A DNA stretch of 64,000 nt from Fodinicola feengrottensis (GTDB taxonomy: Bacteria; Actinomycetota; Actinomycetes; Mycobacteriales; HKI-0501). The stretch's first letter is position 1, and every line of letters starts with the position of its first letter. This document shows, piece after piece, positions 10,306 through 19,751 of the stretch. The stretch covers positions 124,001 to 188,000 of the forward strand of contig NZ_WOTO01000002.1 of NCBI RefSeq assembly GCF_010993775.1. The letters are read 5' to 3'. The notes below the pieces were generated by a model. That model did not search any database. It was not told the origin of the DNA and was given only the letters and a program-made list of their open reading frames with translations. A program made the translations under genes and the position numbers.

Positions 10306-10348
10306 GACACCTGGGCTAACCTACTGAACGTACGCTAACCCAGGTGTC
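10306..10348. repeat. Perfect 10-bp inverted repeat upstream of the CoA-transferase gene
   Basis: GACACCTGGG (10306-10315) and CCCAGGTGTC (10339-10348) are exact reverse complements separated by 23 bases. Within the spacer GCTAAC is repeated directly (10315-10320 and 10334-10339). It lies between the stop of the small secreted protein gene (10370) and the CoA-transferase start (10287), both on the minus strand. No T-run follows on that strand, so a regulator site for the CoA-transferase is more likely than an intrinsic terminator. Confidence 0.5.
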
Positions 10349-10369
10349 TGGCAGGGTGCAGCAAGCCTC

Positions 10370-10655
10370 TTACGGGTCGCAGCTCTCGATGTGCACGACC
10401 GCCGGCGAGATGTTTCCCCAGACATGGTGTTCGTACGAGTAGAGGTCGCTCGGGCCTTTGCCCCAAAGTTCGTTGTTGGCGGCCTCAAAATAGAAGACGC
10501 CGCTGGGCGTTCATGTAGGCACCGGGCGAGTCGACTCGCCAGATGCAGTTGCGGGAACCATGCTGTGCCGCGCTGGCGGCGACCGGCGCCATCGTGGCCG
10601 CGCCGATGGACAACGCGAGGGCGGTGGCCACCACGGCCGGGACAAACTTGTTCAC
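10370..10655 (-). CDS. Small secreted protein, frameshifted
   Basis: GTG 10655 follows AAAGGTGA at a normal distance. A signal peptide (KFVPAVVATALALSIGAATM, then VAASAA) precedes a short mature part starting QHGSRNCIW. The frame breaks near 10500: one frame stops soon, but another continues GVFYFEAANNELWGKGPSDL and ends VVHIESCDP with TAA at 10370-10372. Joined, this gives a ~94-residue protein with two cysteines (NCIW and ESCDP) that could form a disulphide. No family was recognised. It resembles the many small exported actinobacterial proteins of unknown function. Confidence 0.55.
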
Positions 10656-10751
10656 CAGAATCACCTTTCGCTGAAAAATGAGCGATATCAGCAAAGCAGG
10701 TGCCGCTTGCACGACGCTGACGATTCGCTGTCACGATGCCGCTGGCCAGGC

Positions 10752-11801
10752 CTAGGCGATGCGAACCCCGCGTCGTACCACCGCGGCGGGCTTGCCCAGC
10801 ACCGAAGGATCCTCACGGGGATCGTCTTCGTACGTCACCACGTCCGCCGGCTCTGCGTCGACGAAACCGGGCCGGCCGAGGAAGGTGCGGGCGGTGGTGG
10901 TGGCCGATCGCAGGGCGTCCACAGGGGACAGTCCACAGTGGACAAGGTTGCTGACTTCCTGAGGAAGGAAGCCGACCACGTCCGTACCGGTCATGATCGG
11001 TACGCCGAGCCGATGGGCGAGTGGGATCATCGTCTTCATCCGCTCGATGCGGGCGGCCCGGCGGCGAAGGAAATATTCGGAGTCGGTGGCACGCGGGGGA
11101 GCCATCGTCATGCAGAGCGTCGGCGTCCAGCCGGCACCGGTGGCGGCCATCGTGTGCAGGCTCGCCTCGTCCATCTCGTCGCCGTGTTCGACGCTGTCGA
11201 TCCCGAGCGGGACCAGGTTCGCCAGGTGAGTGGACTGCGTGTGGGCCGCTACCCGGCCACCGGCGGCGTGGACGGCGTCGACCATCGCTCGTACGGACTC
11301 CAGCGGGTAGGTCGGCGTGGACGGCACGCCTCTCTGGAGTTTGTACGGGAAGTCGCCGACCAGCTTGACCCATTGCGCCCCGAGCTGGATCTGCTCGACC
11401 GCCGCCGCGGCCAGATCGTCGGCGTGGACGGGCGTGTGCGCGCCGGGGAAGTAGTAATCCTGTGACGAAAGGAAGCGCCCGGCGGCGAGCACGCCCGACG
11501 AGGGATCGCGGGCCAGTTCCAAGGTCAGCGCCGGGTCGCCGCCGACATCGCGGATCAGCAGGGTGCCGGCCGTACGCGCGGCGGCCAACGTCGCATCGCG
11601 GAAGGCGCGGTCGGCCAGCACCATCGTGCCGTCCCGCAGTGTCAGGGTGAGGTGAGCATGCGCATCCACCAAACCGGGCAAAACATATCGACCGGGGAGT
11701 ATTTCGGCACTGTCATGAGGTGTACGCGTTAAGCGGCCGTCAGAAATCCAAAGCTGGTCTTCCAGGCCGTCGGGCAGGAGAGTCGTCGGTAGGCGCCACA
11801 T
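10752..11801 (-). CDS. Amidohydrolase-family metal-dependent hydrolase
   Basis: A complete 349-residue frame from ATG 11801. It carries the amidohydrolase metal sites in order: VDAHAHLTLT (HxH), WVKLVGDF (candidate carboxylated Lys), VAAHTQS and SVEHGDEM (His ligands), and IMTGTDVVGF (catalytic Asp). It closes with a beta-sandwich segment (PADVVTYEDDPREDPSVL and a VVRRG end) typical of imidazolonepropionase/prolidase-like members. The reaction is probably hydrolysis of a cyclic amide or dipeptide-like bond; the substrate is not predictable. It is divergent from an SDR gene, and the two candidate ATGs nearly overlap at CATG 11799-11802. Confidence 0.8.
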   Translation of the reverse strand: MWRLPTTLLPDGLEDQLWISDGRLTRTPHDSAEILPGRYVLPGLVDAHAHLTLTLRDGTMVLADRAFRDATLAAARTAGTLLIRDVGGDPALTLELARDPSSGVLAAGRFLSSQDYYFPGAHTPVHADDLAAAAVEQIQLGAQWVKLVGDFPYKLQRGVPSTPTYPLESVRAMVDAVHAAGGRVAAHTQSTHLANLVPLGIDSVEHGDEMDEASLHTMAATGAGWTPTLCMTMAPPRATDSEYFLRRRAARIERMKTMIPLAHRLGVPIMTGTDVVGFLPQEVSNLVHCGLSPVDALRSATTTARTFLGRPGFVDAEPADVVTYEDDPREDPSVLGKPAAVVRRGVRIA

Positions 11802-11847
11802 GACCCACAATGATCACACTTATCGCGAGCAGCAGGTGGAGGCAGGC

Positions 11848-12642
11848 ATGGAGTTGTCGGGAGCCGGGATTGTGGTCACCGGGGCTGGGCGGGGGATCGG
11901 GGCGGCGTTGGCGCGCCGGTTCGCCGCCGACGGCGCGCGGCTGGTGCTGGCGGACCTCGACGGCGACGCGGTCGGCGAGGTGGCTGCTGAGCTGGGTGGA
12001 CTCGGCGTCGGAGCGGATATCTCCAGTGCCGAAGGCAACCGTGAGTTGGTGGCCAAGGCAAGGGAAAACCTCGGTGAGATCGACATCTTCTTCGCCAACG
12101 CCGGCACTCCGGCCGGCCGTGGCATCGATTCGCTGGACAGTGACTGGCAGCTTGCGTGGCAGGTCAACGTGATGGCGCACGTGTACGCGGCGCGCGAGTT
12201 GATGCCAGCGTGGGTGCAGCGCGGCCGCGGCCATTTCGTCAGTACGGCGTCCGCCGCTGGCCTCCTGACCATGATCGGCGCGGCGCCCTATTCGGTCACC
12301 AAGCACGGCGCGGTGGCCTTCGCCGAATGGCTCTCGATCACGTACGGCGACCAAGGAATCACCGTTCAGTGTCTGTGTCCGCAGGGCGTACGCACCGCGA
12401 TGCTGGCCGGCTCCGGCGAGGTCGGCAAGGCGATTCTCGGGGACAGCGCGATCGAGCCCGAGGAAGTCGCCGACACGGTGGCCGCCGCGTTGCAGACCGG
12501 CGAGTTCCTGATCCTGCCGCACCCGGAGGCGAAGGGTTACTACGAGTATCGGGCCGCCAAGCCCGACCGCTGGCTGGCCGGCATGCGTGATCTCCAGAAG
12601 CAGGCCACTGAGCAGGGCAACCAGGACCTGACTGACCGGTAG
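11848..12642 (+). CDS. Short-chain dehydrogenase/reductase (SDR)
   Basis: ATG 11848 is chosen because GGAGG (11838-11842) lies five bases upstream; an in-frame ATG at 11800 lacks one. The 264-residue protein has the classical SDR features: nucleotide-binding VTGAGRGIG near the N-terminus, ADLDGD after strand 2 (favouring NAD(H)), FFANAG, the catalytic Ser in VSTASAAG and the YSVTK active site. The C-terminal tail is longer than minimal. It is an oxidoreductase acting on an unknown alcohol or ketone. The frame is intact. The divergent amidohydrolase and the nearby CoA-transferase suggest a catabolic setting, but no pathway can be named. Confidence 0.85.
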   Translation: MELSGAGIVVTGAGRGIGAALARRFAADGARLVLADLDGDAVGEVAAELGGLGVGADISSAEGNRELVAKARENLGEIDIFFANAGTPAGRGIDSLDSDWQLAWQVNVMAHVYAARELMPAWVQRGRGHFVSTASAAGLLTMIGAAPYSVTKHGAVAFAEWLSITYGDQGITVQCLCPQGVRTAMLAGSGEVGKAILGDSAIEPEEVADTVAAALQTGEFLILPHPEAKGYYEYRAAKPDRWLAGMRDLQKQATEQGNQDLTDR

Positions 12643-12683
12643 GGTGTGACCGGAATCGCCGATGACGGGATGGGGGTGGCCCG

Positions 12684-13915
12684 GTGCATCTCGACGCCAT
12701 CGGCCGTGAACTGGCTGGCCACTGGTTCGTGTACGCGTCGATGCCGATCATCGCGGCGATCATTGGCTATGTGACCAAACGGGTCGCTATCGAGATGATG
12801 TTCCGCCCGATGGAGTTCATCGGCATCCCGCCATTCCTGGGCTGGCAGGGCATCGTGCCCAAGAACGCCCGCCGGATGGCCACCATCGCGTGTGAGCTGC
12901 TGATCGGCCGGCTGCTGGATCCGCAAGAGGTCGTCGACCAGCTTGATCCGGATCGGCTCGCCAAGGAGATGGAGGAGCCGCTCCGGCAGGTCGTACAGGA
13001 CGTGGGCAGTCACGTACTGGCCCGCTATCAGCCCAATCTCTGGGAAATGTTGCCGCCGGTGGCGCAGCGGCTGCTGCTGTCCAACATCGAGTCGCGGGCG
13101 CCCGCGGTGACCCGCAAGCTGCTCGCCGAAGTGATGGCCGATGTGGACAGTTTCGTCGACATCAGGTCGATGGCGATCGAGAACATCACTCGGGACAAAC
13201 ATCTCTTGAACCGGCTGATCCGGGACATCTCCCGGGCCGAGTTCACCTTCATCGCCCGCTGCGGCCTGGTTTTCGGACTAGTCCTGGGTTTCGTACAGGT
13301 GGTGCTCTGGGCCCTCACCCAGCAGCCGCTGATCATGCCGATCTTCGGGCTGGTGGTGGGCGGGGCGACTGACTGGCTCGCGCTGAAGATGATTTTTTCC
13401 ACCCGCGGGAGCCGAAGAAGTTCTTCGGTGTCGGCTGGCAGGGCCTGTTTCACCGCCGCCGCCAGGAAATCGCCGGCGACTACGGCCGGTTGATCGCCGA
13501 GGAAGTGCTGACCACCGACGCGGTGGTCGAGTCGCTGCTCACCGGACCTCGCTCGGATCGGCTGTTCGGCCTGGTCCAGCACGAAGTGCAAACCGTGATC
13601 GACGAGCAGAGCAGCATCGCCAAGCCGTTCGTGGTGCTGACCGTCGGATCGCGGCGCTACCAGGAAATGAAGGCGAGCGCGGCGCAGCTGGCGATGGCCC
13701 GGATGCGTGAGGCGATCATGCCGGCGGCCGGCTATGCCAGCGATGTGCTGGACATCGGTACGACGATCGCCGAGAAAATGCAGATGCTCAGCCCGATGGA
13801 GTTCGAGGAGCTGCTCCGGCCGGCCTTTCGTCAGGACGAGTGGAAACTCATCACGGTCGGCGCGATTATCGGCTTCCTGGTGGGGGAACTTCAGGTCCTG
13901 CTGTTGCTGGGCTGA
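12684..13915 (+). CDS. DUF445 family membrane protein, frameshifted
   Basis: GTG 12684 starts a protein with an N-terminal helix and the family signature YVTKRVAIEMMFRPMEFIG, then PPFLGWQGIVPKNARRMA. A long helical middle follows, then two membrane helices (LVFGLVLGFVQVVLWAL and LIMPIFGLVVGGATDWLAL). A second half repeats the pattern (KKFFGVGWQGLFHRRRQEI) and ends with a hydrophobic helix (ITVGAIIGFLVGELQVLLLL). DUF445 proteins are widespread membrane proteins without a defined function. One frame break occurs near 13400 at a TTTTTT run. The stop overlaps the end of the convergent MOSC gene by about 25 bases. Confidence 0.75.
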
Positions 13916-14590
13916 CTGGCCGGCTCGGCGTCGAGGGCGAGGCTGGTACGCCGCTCGGCCAGGTTTCGGGCGTCGGCCGGCAGGTCGTCGGCGTTGAGCA
14001 CAGCGGTAGCAGGTCCGGTTCGACGGTCAGCGCCCGAAAGACCATCGCGATCGTGATGTGTCGTGCGCCGGCTGGTGGACCACCGTGACCGGATCACCGG
14101 AGCGGAGTTCGCCGGGCCGTACGATCCGCAGGTACGCGCCGGGCGTCGCGCGGCTCACCCACGTTTTGATCCATCCCCGCTGGTCCATCCACACCGCGAA
14201 CGTTCGGCACGGGATCCGCGGCAGCGTCACCTGCAGCTCGACTTCGTCGCCGATCCGCCACCGCTCGCCGACCAGCGCGCCATTGACGTCGATCCCGGTC
14301 GTGGTCAGGTTTTCGCCGAAGAATCCCGGTAAAAGCGGCCGGCCCAGCTCGGTCGACCACACGTCCAGGTCCTCGCGCGCGTACGCGTAGACCGCCTGGT
14401 CGTCGCCGCCGTGGTTCGCCACGTCGATGATTTCGTCGCCCACCAGGCCGCTGCCGAGGCCGCCGTGTTTGGGTCCAGGGGAACGCAGCATCACCGGGCC
14501 CGCGACCGGTCGCTTGTCGATGCCGCTGAAGCCGGACTTGGCGGCGACCGGCCGCTTCTGGCCCACATTCAAGGACAACAAGAACCCCAT
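13891..14590 (-). CDS. MOSC-domain protein, YiiM-like, frameshifted
   Basis: ATG 14590 starts LLSLNVGQKRPVAAKSG, like the YiiM N-terminus. The beta-barrel MOSC core follows: GPKHGGLGSGLVGDE, the HGGDDQAVYAYAREDLD segment, FGENLTTTGIDV and the near-invariant cysteine in PRIPCRTFAVWM, which in MOSC proteins contacts molybdenum cofactor or carries sulphur. E. coli YiiM reduces N-hydroxylated bases such as 6-N-hydroxylaminopurine. Two frame breaks (near 14045 and 14005) separate the core from the C-terminal 3-alpha-like tail DDLPADARNLAERR. The gene ends at TGA 13891-13893, inside the end of the convergent DUF445 gene. Confidence 0.75.
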
Positions 14591-14745
14591 TTGATCGAGG
14601 CTATGCGCCCCGCCTGCCGGCTGTCACACGATTTACCCCCCCGGTGTGAGCCGTGCTGATGCTGGTGACAAGGTGATGACAACGACCTGACATCTGCGAA
14701 GAGCACCATCTGCGTGCAGTTGTTACCACTCTTATAAGGAGTCCC

Positions 14746-15177
14746 GTGGTCTCGCATCTCAAGGCATTGTCGCGGAATAGTCTGCTCGCCTTTTGTGTCG
14801 GTGCCATTGTCGGCACCGCCGTTCTCGCTGGCGCCACCGCGCCGGCCTACGCCGGTGGTCGCACCTGCGCCGTGATCTGCACGGATGTTGCCGGCACCAA
14901 ACTGCACATCGACTCGATAGGAGCGGTGATAGCTGTCGCCACCTCGGAAACCGCGAAGGGGCACGTCCAGGTCCGGTGGCATCAGGGCGGGAAAGACCAC
15001 ACGGCGAACGGCGCGACCAACGCCGTACTGAACAGCAACACCGACACAAAGGTCAGTTTGAACGTCAACGTCGACGAGAACAGCTTCGCCTGTGCCCGGT
15101 TCTGGGTGCTCGGCGCGAACGGCTCCTTCTCCCTCTACCACGGGAGGGATTATGTCTGTCTCACGATCCGCAGCTAG
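14746..15177 (+). CDS. Small secreted protein of unknown function
   Basis: GTG 14746 follows AAGGAG (14736-14741) at a rather short four-base spacing, but no other start fits. An N-terminal signal peptide (LLAFCVGAIVGTAVLAGATA, cleavage around AYAG) leaves a ~105-residue mature protein. It has cysteines in RTCAVICTD, FACARFW and YVCLTIRS, enough for two disulphides, and a high share of Val/Asn/Thr suggesting a beta fold. No family was recognised. The frame is intact and the gene stands alone, with 155 bases upstream that show no obvious promoter. Confidence 0.65.
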   Translation: MVSHLKALSRNSLLAFCVGAIVGTAVLAGATAPAYAGGRTCAVICTDVAGTKLHIDSIGAVIAVATSETAKGHVQVRWHQGGKDHTANGATNAVLNSNTDTKVSLNVNVDENSFACARFWVLGANGSFSLYHGRDYVCLTIRS

Positions 15178-15257
15178 TTTCGAGTTCGGCGTCAGCAGTG
15201 AGGTGGCTGGCTGCTAAGCCTCATCAGCGTTCTCCCGGATGGTTGCCCTGCCGGACC

Positions 15258-15313
15258 TTGACAGCGTCACGCGTACACAGGAGTGTGTGTAACACGTAGT
15301 ATCTCGTACGTGT
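15258..15313 (+). promoter_or_regulatory. Candidate promoter and palindromic operator of the diiron oxygenase gene
   Basis: TTGACA lies at 15258-15263; a -10 at normal spacing is weak (GAGTGT, 15281-15286). Just downstream are ACACGTA (15292-15298) and TACGTGT (15307-15313), a perfect 7-bp inverted repeat with an 8-base spacer. It sits where the transcript would start and ends 18 bases before the ATG at 15332. Size and symmetry suit a TetR- or MarR-type dimer. No such regulator gene is adjacent. Confidence 0.45.
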
Positions 15314-15331
15314 GGCGCCGTGGGAGGCGTG

Positions 15332-16225
15332 ATGACCGGCCAGGTGCAGAACCGAGAGCGGACCGCGAGCCGACTGCTCGACTCGTCGGCCCGGAACTCA
15401 TTCGATCCAGATGTGGACATCGACTGGGAGTCCGCGCTGGATCCGGACATGCCCTATGCGCCCTTTGAAAGGGTGTCGCTCTACGGCACACCGCTGTGGG
15501 AGCGGCTGAGCCACCGGCAGCGGGTGGAGTTGTCCAAACACGAGGTCGCGAGCATCGCGAGTGTGGGCCTGTGGTTTGAGGTCATTCTGATGCAGGTGCT
15601 CGCTCGCTATATCTATGACCGGAATCCGCGCACCTCGCATGCTCAGTACGCCCTCACCGAGATCGGCGACGAGACCCGGCACAGCCTGATGTTCGCCAAG
15701 ATGACGGCGAAATTCGGCACGCCGTCGTACCGGCCGGCCCGGATGGTGCACGAACTCGGCCGGATTTTCACCATGGTGGCCGGTGGTCCGAGCATGTTCG
15801 CCGGTGTTCTGGTGGCGGAGGAGACCCTGGACCGGCTGCAGCGGGAGTCCATGGACGATCCGCAAATCCAGCCGTTGGTTCGGATGGTGAACCGCATTCA
15901 CGTGGTCGAGGAGGCCCGGCACGTACGATTCGCCCGCGAGGAGTTGGCCCGCCAGGTGCCCAAGCTTTCCAAGCCAGCACTGGCCGTCCACCAGCACATG
16001 ACCGCGGTAGTGGCGTATTTCGTGATGGACAGCCTGATCCAGCCGACGGTGTACGCGTCGGTGGGCCTGGATCCCGTGCGGGCGCGCAAAGTCGCCCGTG
16101 CGAACCCGCACTATCTGCGGACTCGGCAGTGGATGGGCGAAAAGATCATCGGCTATCTCGACGAGGTCGGCATGATCAGCTCACGCGAGCGGGTGTGGTG
16201 GCGCCGCGCCGCGCTCATTCGCTGA
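15332..16225 (+). CDS. AurF-like diiron oxygenase
   Basis: ATG 15332 follows GGGAGG (15322-15327). The 297-residue all-helical protein carries ferritin-like carboxylate/His motifs. HEVASIASVGLWFEVILMQ is followed by TEIGDETRHSLMF (E-x-x-x-E-x-x-H type) and the helix VEEARHVRFAREEL. This is the pattern of AurF/CmlI-type diiron N-oxygenases and of the broader 'diiron oxygenase' family common in mycobacteria and other actinomycetes. AurF oxidises aryl amines to nitro compounds, but most members lack a known substrate. No biosynthetic cluster surrounds it. The frame is intact. Its last 45 bases overlap the end of the convergent peptidase gene. Confidence 0.75.
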   Translation: MTGQVQNRERTASRLLDSSARNSFDPDVDIDWESALDPDMPYAPFERVSLYGTPLWERLSHRQRVELSKHEVASIASVGLWFEVILMQVLARYIYDRNPRTSHAQYALTEIGDETRHSLMFAKMTAKFGTPSYRPARMVHELGRIFTMVAGGPSMFAGVLVAEETLDRLQRESMDDPQIQPLVRMVNRIHVVEEARHVRFAREELARQVPKLSKPALAVHQHMTAVVAYFVMDSLIQPTVYASVGLDPVRARKVARANPHYLRTRQWMGEKIIGYLDEVGMISSRERVWWRRAALIR

Positions 16226-17728
16226 CAGTCCCCAGGGAAGTTCGTCCGAGGGACAGATTGTGCCAGGTGCCGGCAGGGTTTGGGCTGTCAGGTAGGCGAG
16301 TTCGTACGCGTCTGCGCAAACACTGCGAGGACGGAACAACGCCGTGTGGCCAGCCGCCTCGACTGGAAGCAGGCGCGCGTTTTGAAGCTGCGCCACAGCT
16401 TTGACCGCACCGGACAGTGGGGTGGACGGGTCGTGCGTGGAGTTCACCACCAGGATCGGGCTGGCTGAACGGTTCCACGGCCCGACGAAGCGGTCGCGGT
16501 CGACACTGGCCAGGTCGGGCAGGGCATCGGGTCGAAGACCTGCATCCGGCCGAAGGCCGGGATCCGTGCGTCCTCCGACTTTCCCAGTGTCGTGTAGGTG
16601 GACAGGCGCTTCGGAGCGGCCGCGTCCTCGCACTGGACAGCCACGTACGCTTCCGAGCCGTTGTCTTGGTAGGCACTGTTTTGATCGTCACTATCCACAG
16701 TGGATGGTGCGGATTTGTCGTACAGCTGCTGCAGAAGCGTGCCCAGTGTCGGCCAATCGAGCATCGGTGCGGTCAGGTCGTTGTAGACCTCGCCGGACAG
16801 TGTCGGGTAGTCGTACGTGATACCCCCACTGGTGACCGGCGCACGTTTGGCTTCGGCGAGCAGGTGGGTCCATTTACCGGGCAGGTCGCCGCCCGCGCTG
16901 AACGGGCATGGGGCTCCGGCTTTCGCGCACAGCAAGAAGAACTGCGACAGGACTTCTTGCCCCGCGTCGGCGACGCCCTGTCGGGTGCCGATGGAGAGCG
17001 TGCTGCCCTCGTCTCCATGACCGACCGCGTTGCCCACCATGTCGAGCGTGCCGTCCAGAATGATCGCCCGCACTTTGGTCGGGAACAGGTTGGCGTAGGT
17101 TGCGCCGACGACTGTGCCGTACGAGAATCCTTGGTAGGTCAGGCGATCATCGCCGAGTGCCTGCCGCAGCCGGTCCAGATCGCGAGCCACGTTGGCGGTT
17201 GACATGTGCGCCAACAGGGGACCGGCATGCTGCTCGCAGCGCCGGCTCAATTCGGCTGCCTGCCGGTAAAACCGTAGCTCAGCGGCACGGTTCAGGTCAG
17301 GAAAATTGGGTAGCTGGCTGAAATAGGCCTGCTGTTCGGCGTCGGAGGAGAAACAGTTGATGGGGGTCGACCGTCCGATGCCGCGCGGATCGAAGCTGAC
17401 CAGATCGAAGCGATCCCGTACGGCTTGCGGAAATGTCGCCGTACGCGCGAATTTTCGCAGGCTGCGGTAGCCATCGGCACCCGGACCACCGAAGTTCGTG
17501 ACCAGTGAAACCGATCCGTTCTTCCGGGCGAGCGGCCGGCAGCCGGATCAGCGCGAGCGAGATCTGCCGACCGTGCGGTTGCCGGTAGTCCATCGGGACG
17601 GTCATGGTGGCGCACTGGAAGCCGGCGAAGTCGGTGCCGCAGTCGGCCCAGTGCAGCGGGCTCGTCGTTGCGCCAGCGGCCAGCGTGGCCAGCAGGAACA
17701 GGGTAGCTGCGAATGCACGTGAGATCAC
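16181..17728 (-). CDS. Secreted alpha/beta hydrolase, TAP-like (tripeptidyl aminopeptidase type), frameshifted
   Basis: From ATG 17728, a signal peptide (AFAATLFLLATLAAGA) leads into the hydrolase: CGTDFAGFQCATMTVPMDY, the oxyanion loop NFGGPGADG, FDLVSFDPRGIGRSTPINC, and the nucleophile elbow GFSYGTVVG. The TAP-like C-terminal domain contains VVNSTHDPSTPL (catalytic Asp) and AAGHTALF (catalytic His). This is the architecture of secreted Streptomyces/mycobacterial tri- and dipeptidyl aminopeptidases or related esterases (SlpD/E, CaeA, Hip1). Two frame breaks occur, near 17520 and 16510. It probably trims peptides or esters outside the cell. Confidence 0.8.
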
Positions 17729-17879
17729 CGGCCGCAGAATAGAGCACGGACGCGACGGTTAGTGAGACATGACCACTCTCGGTCAGATGTTCGCCGAAAA
17801 CTGTTGACCACGTCACGGTTTGAAATGTGAAAGACCTGGTGAGAGTACGTCTGCCGGGTTTCCCGAAATGAGCCCACCG

Positions 17880-17905
17880 GGACCCCTTGTTAGGGTCCTC
17901 TAACA
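17880..17905 (+). promoter_or_regulatory. Palindromes directly at the ectA start codon
   Basis: TGTTAG (17888-17893) and CTAACA (17900-17905) are exact inverted repeats with a six-base spacer; the last base is the A of the ectA ATG. Overlapping them, GGACCC (17880-17885) and GGGTCC (17893-17898) form a second inverted repeat with a seven-base loop. No Shine-Dalgarno sequence precedes the ATG. The site may be an operator over a leaderless start or an RNA hairpin hiding the start. Either would fit osmotic control of ectoine synthesis. Confidence 0.45.
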
Positions 17906-18471
17906 TGCCAATCCAACCGGAAACTCGCTCCGGCGGGCTGGTCACGCGGCTGCCGTCGCGGGCCAAGCTCGTACGCATCGACGTGCCAGTTCTCGCCGAT
18001 GGCGCCGACATGTGGCGGATAGCCCGCGATTCGAAGGTGCTCGACGTCAATTCGTCGTACGCCTATCTGCTGTGGTGTCGCGACTTCGCCGACACGTCCG
18101 CGGTGGCCCGGATGGGTTCGCGGACCGTCGGTTTCGTGACTGGCTATGTCCGACCGTCCACTCCGGACACCGTCGTGGTCTGGCAGATCGCGGTGGACGA
18201 GCAAGCTCGCGGGCACGGCGTCGCCGGCGCGCTGCTGGACCGCCTGGTGGATCAGCTGGCCGTCCAGGGCGTCCGCCGGATGGAAACCACCATCACCCAG
18301 GACAACCTCGCCTCTCGACGACTTTTCGAAGCGTTGGCCGGCAAATTGGGCTGCGATTTCGGCCGGTCCGAGCTGTTCGAGGACCAACATTTCCCGGACA
18401 ACCACCAAGCCGAGGACCTTTACCGCATCGGTCCCTGGGTGATCACACCCGTTCGGCGGGGAACCACGTGA
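17905..18471 (+). CDS. ectA: L-2,4-diaminobutyrate N-gamma-acetyltransferase (EctA)
   Basis: 188 residues from ATG 17905. A GNAT acetyltransferase with the EctA family pattern [19 protein letters not shown], the acetyl-CoA loop [18 protein letters not shown] and [19 protein letters not shown]. It acetylates L-2,4-diaminobutyrate with acetyl-CoA, the second step of ectoine biosynthesis. It opens the ectABCD operon, with ectB starting 10 bases downstream. The frame is intact. Confidence 0.95.
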   Translation: MPIQPETRSGGLVTRLPSRAKLVRIDVPVLADGADMWRIARDSKVLDVNSSYAYLLWCRDFADTSAVARMGSRTVGFVTGYVRPSTPDTVVVWQIAVDEQARGHGVAGALLDRLVDQLAVQGVRRMETTITQDNLASRRLFEALAGKLGCDFGRSELFEDQHFPDNHQAEDLYRIGPWVITPVRRGTT

Positions 18472-18481
18472 ACGGAGTGAG

Positions 18482-19734
18482 ATGAGCATTTTCGAGTCGC
18501 TGGAATCGCAGGTGCGCAGCTATTGCCGGGGTTGGCCGACGGTGTTCGACCGGGCCACCGGCAGTCACCTTTACAGCGAGGACGGCCGAGAATACCTTGA
18601 TTTCTTCGCAGGTGCGGGCGCGCTGAACTACGGGCACAACAATCCGGTGCTGAAGGCGGCGTTGCTGGAATATCTCGGCCGTGACGGGGTCACCCACGCC
18701 TTGGACATGACCACGGTGGCGAAGCGGGACTTCCTGGAGACCTTCCAGGACACTATCCTGCGTCCACGTGAGCTGGACTACAAGGTGATGTTTCCCGGGC
18801 CGGCCGGAGCGAATGCCGTTGAGGCGGCTCTGAAACTGGTTCGCAAGGTGACCGGCCGCGAGTCGATCATCAATTTCACCAACGCGTTTCATGGGATGAC
18901 GTTAGGCGCGTTGTCGGTGACCGGCAACTCGCTGAAACGCGGTGGCGCGGGCATCCCGTTGGTGCATGCGACCCCGATGCCGTACGACAACTATTTCGAC
19001 GGCCAGACCCCGGACTTCCTGTTTTTCGAGAAGCTGCTGCAAGACAGCGGCAGCGGGCTCAATGAGCCGGCCGCGGTGATCGTGGAGACCGTGCAGGGCG
19101 AGGGCGGCATTAATGTCGCCCGGATGGAATGGCTGCAGGGCCTCGCGGAACTGTGTCAACGGCATGACATCCTGCTGATCGTGGACGACGTCCAGATGGG
19201 ATGCGGACGTACCGGCCCGTTCTTCAGTTTCGAGGCGGCCGGCATCACGCCTGATGTCGTTTGCCTGTCCAAATCCATCGGCGGCTACGGGTTGCCGCTG
19301 GCGTTGACGTTGATCCGGCGGGACCTGGACATCTGGGAGCCGGGGGGGAGCACAACGGCACTTTTCGGGGCGTTAACCCGGCTTTCGTGACCGGGACGAC
19401 CGCCCTGCGGGAATACTGGCAGGACGACAAGCTGGAGAAGTCGACGCTGGCCAAGGGCGAGACAATCGGTCGGGCGTTGAAGGAGATCGTCGAGGCCCAT
19501 CCGAGCGTACCGATGCAGCCGAAGGGCCGCGGACTGGCCCGTGGCCTCGCGTTTGACACCGGTGACCTGGCTGGATCGGTGTGCTCACAGGCCTTCGAGC
19601 GTGGCCTGCTGATCGAAACATCCGGACCGGACGGCGAGGTCGCGAAGCTGATGCCGGCCCTGACCGTGACCGATGACGAGGTCGAAGAGGGCCTGCGGCT
19701 GGTGGCGGAGTCGGTCGCCGCCGCGGTCGGCTGA
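18482..19734 (+). CDS. ectB: Diaminobutyrate--2-oxoglutarate transaminase (EctB), frameshifted
   Basis: ATG 18482 follows GGAG. A class III aminotransferase of ~417 residues with the EctB signatures [68 protein letters not shown] and the PLP-Lys region [15 protein letters not shown]. It converts aspartate semialdehyde plus glutamate to L-2,4-diaminobutyrate, the first committed ectoine step. A frame break lies in a seven-G run near 19342; eight G restore the strongly conserved [14 protein letters not shown]. This looks like a sequencing-type error, since the rest of the operon is intact. Confidence 0.93.
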
Positions 19735-19751
19735 CCGCAGAGGGGAGAGCG

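Noticed and set aside
17888..17905. Iron box (DtxR/IdeR site) at ectA
   Set aside because: TGTTAG/CTAACA shares TTAG/CTAA with the consensus, but the central GGTTAGSCTAACC pattern is missing and ectoine genes are not an iron-regulated set.
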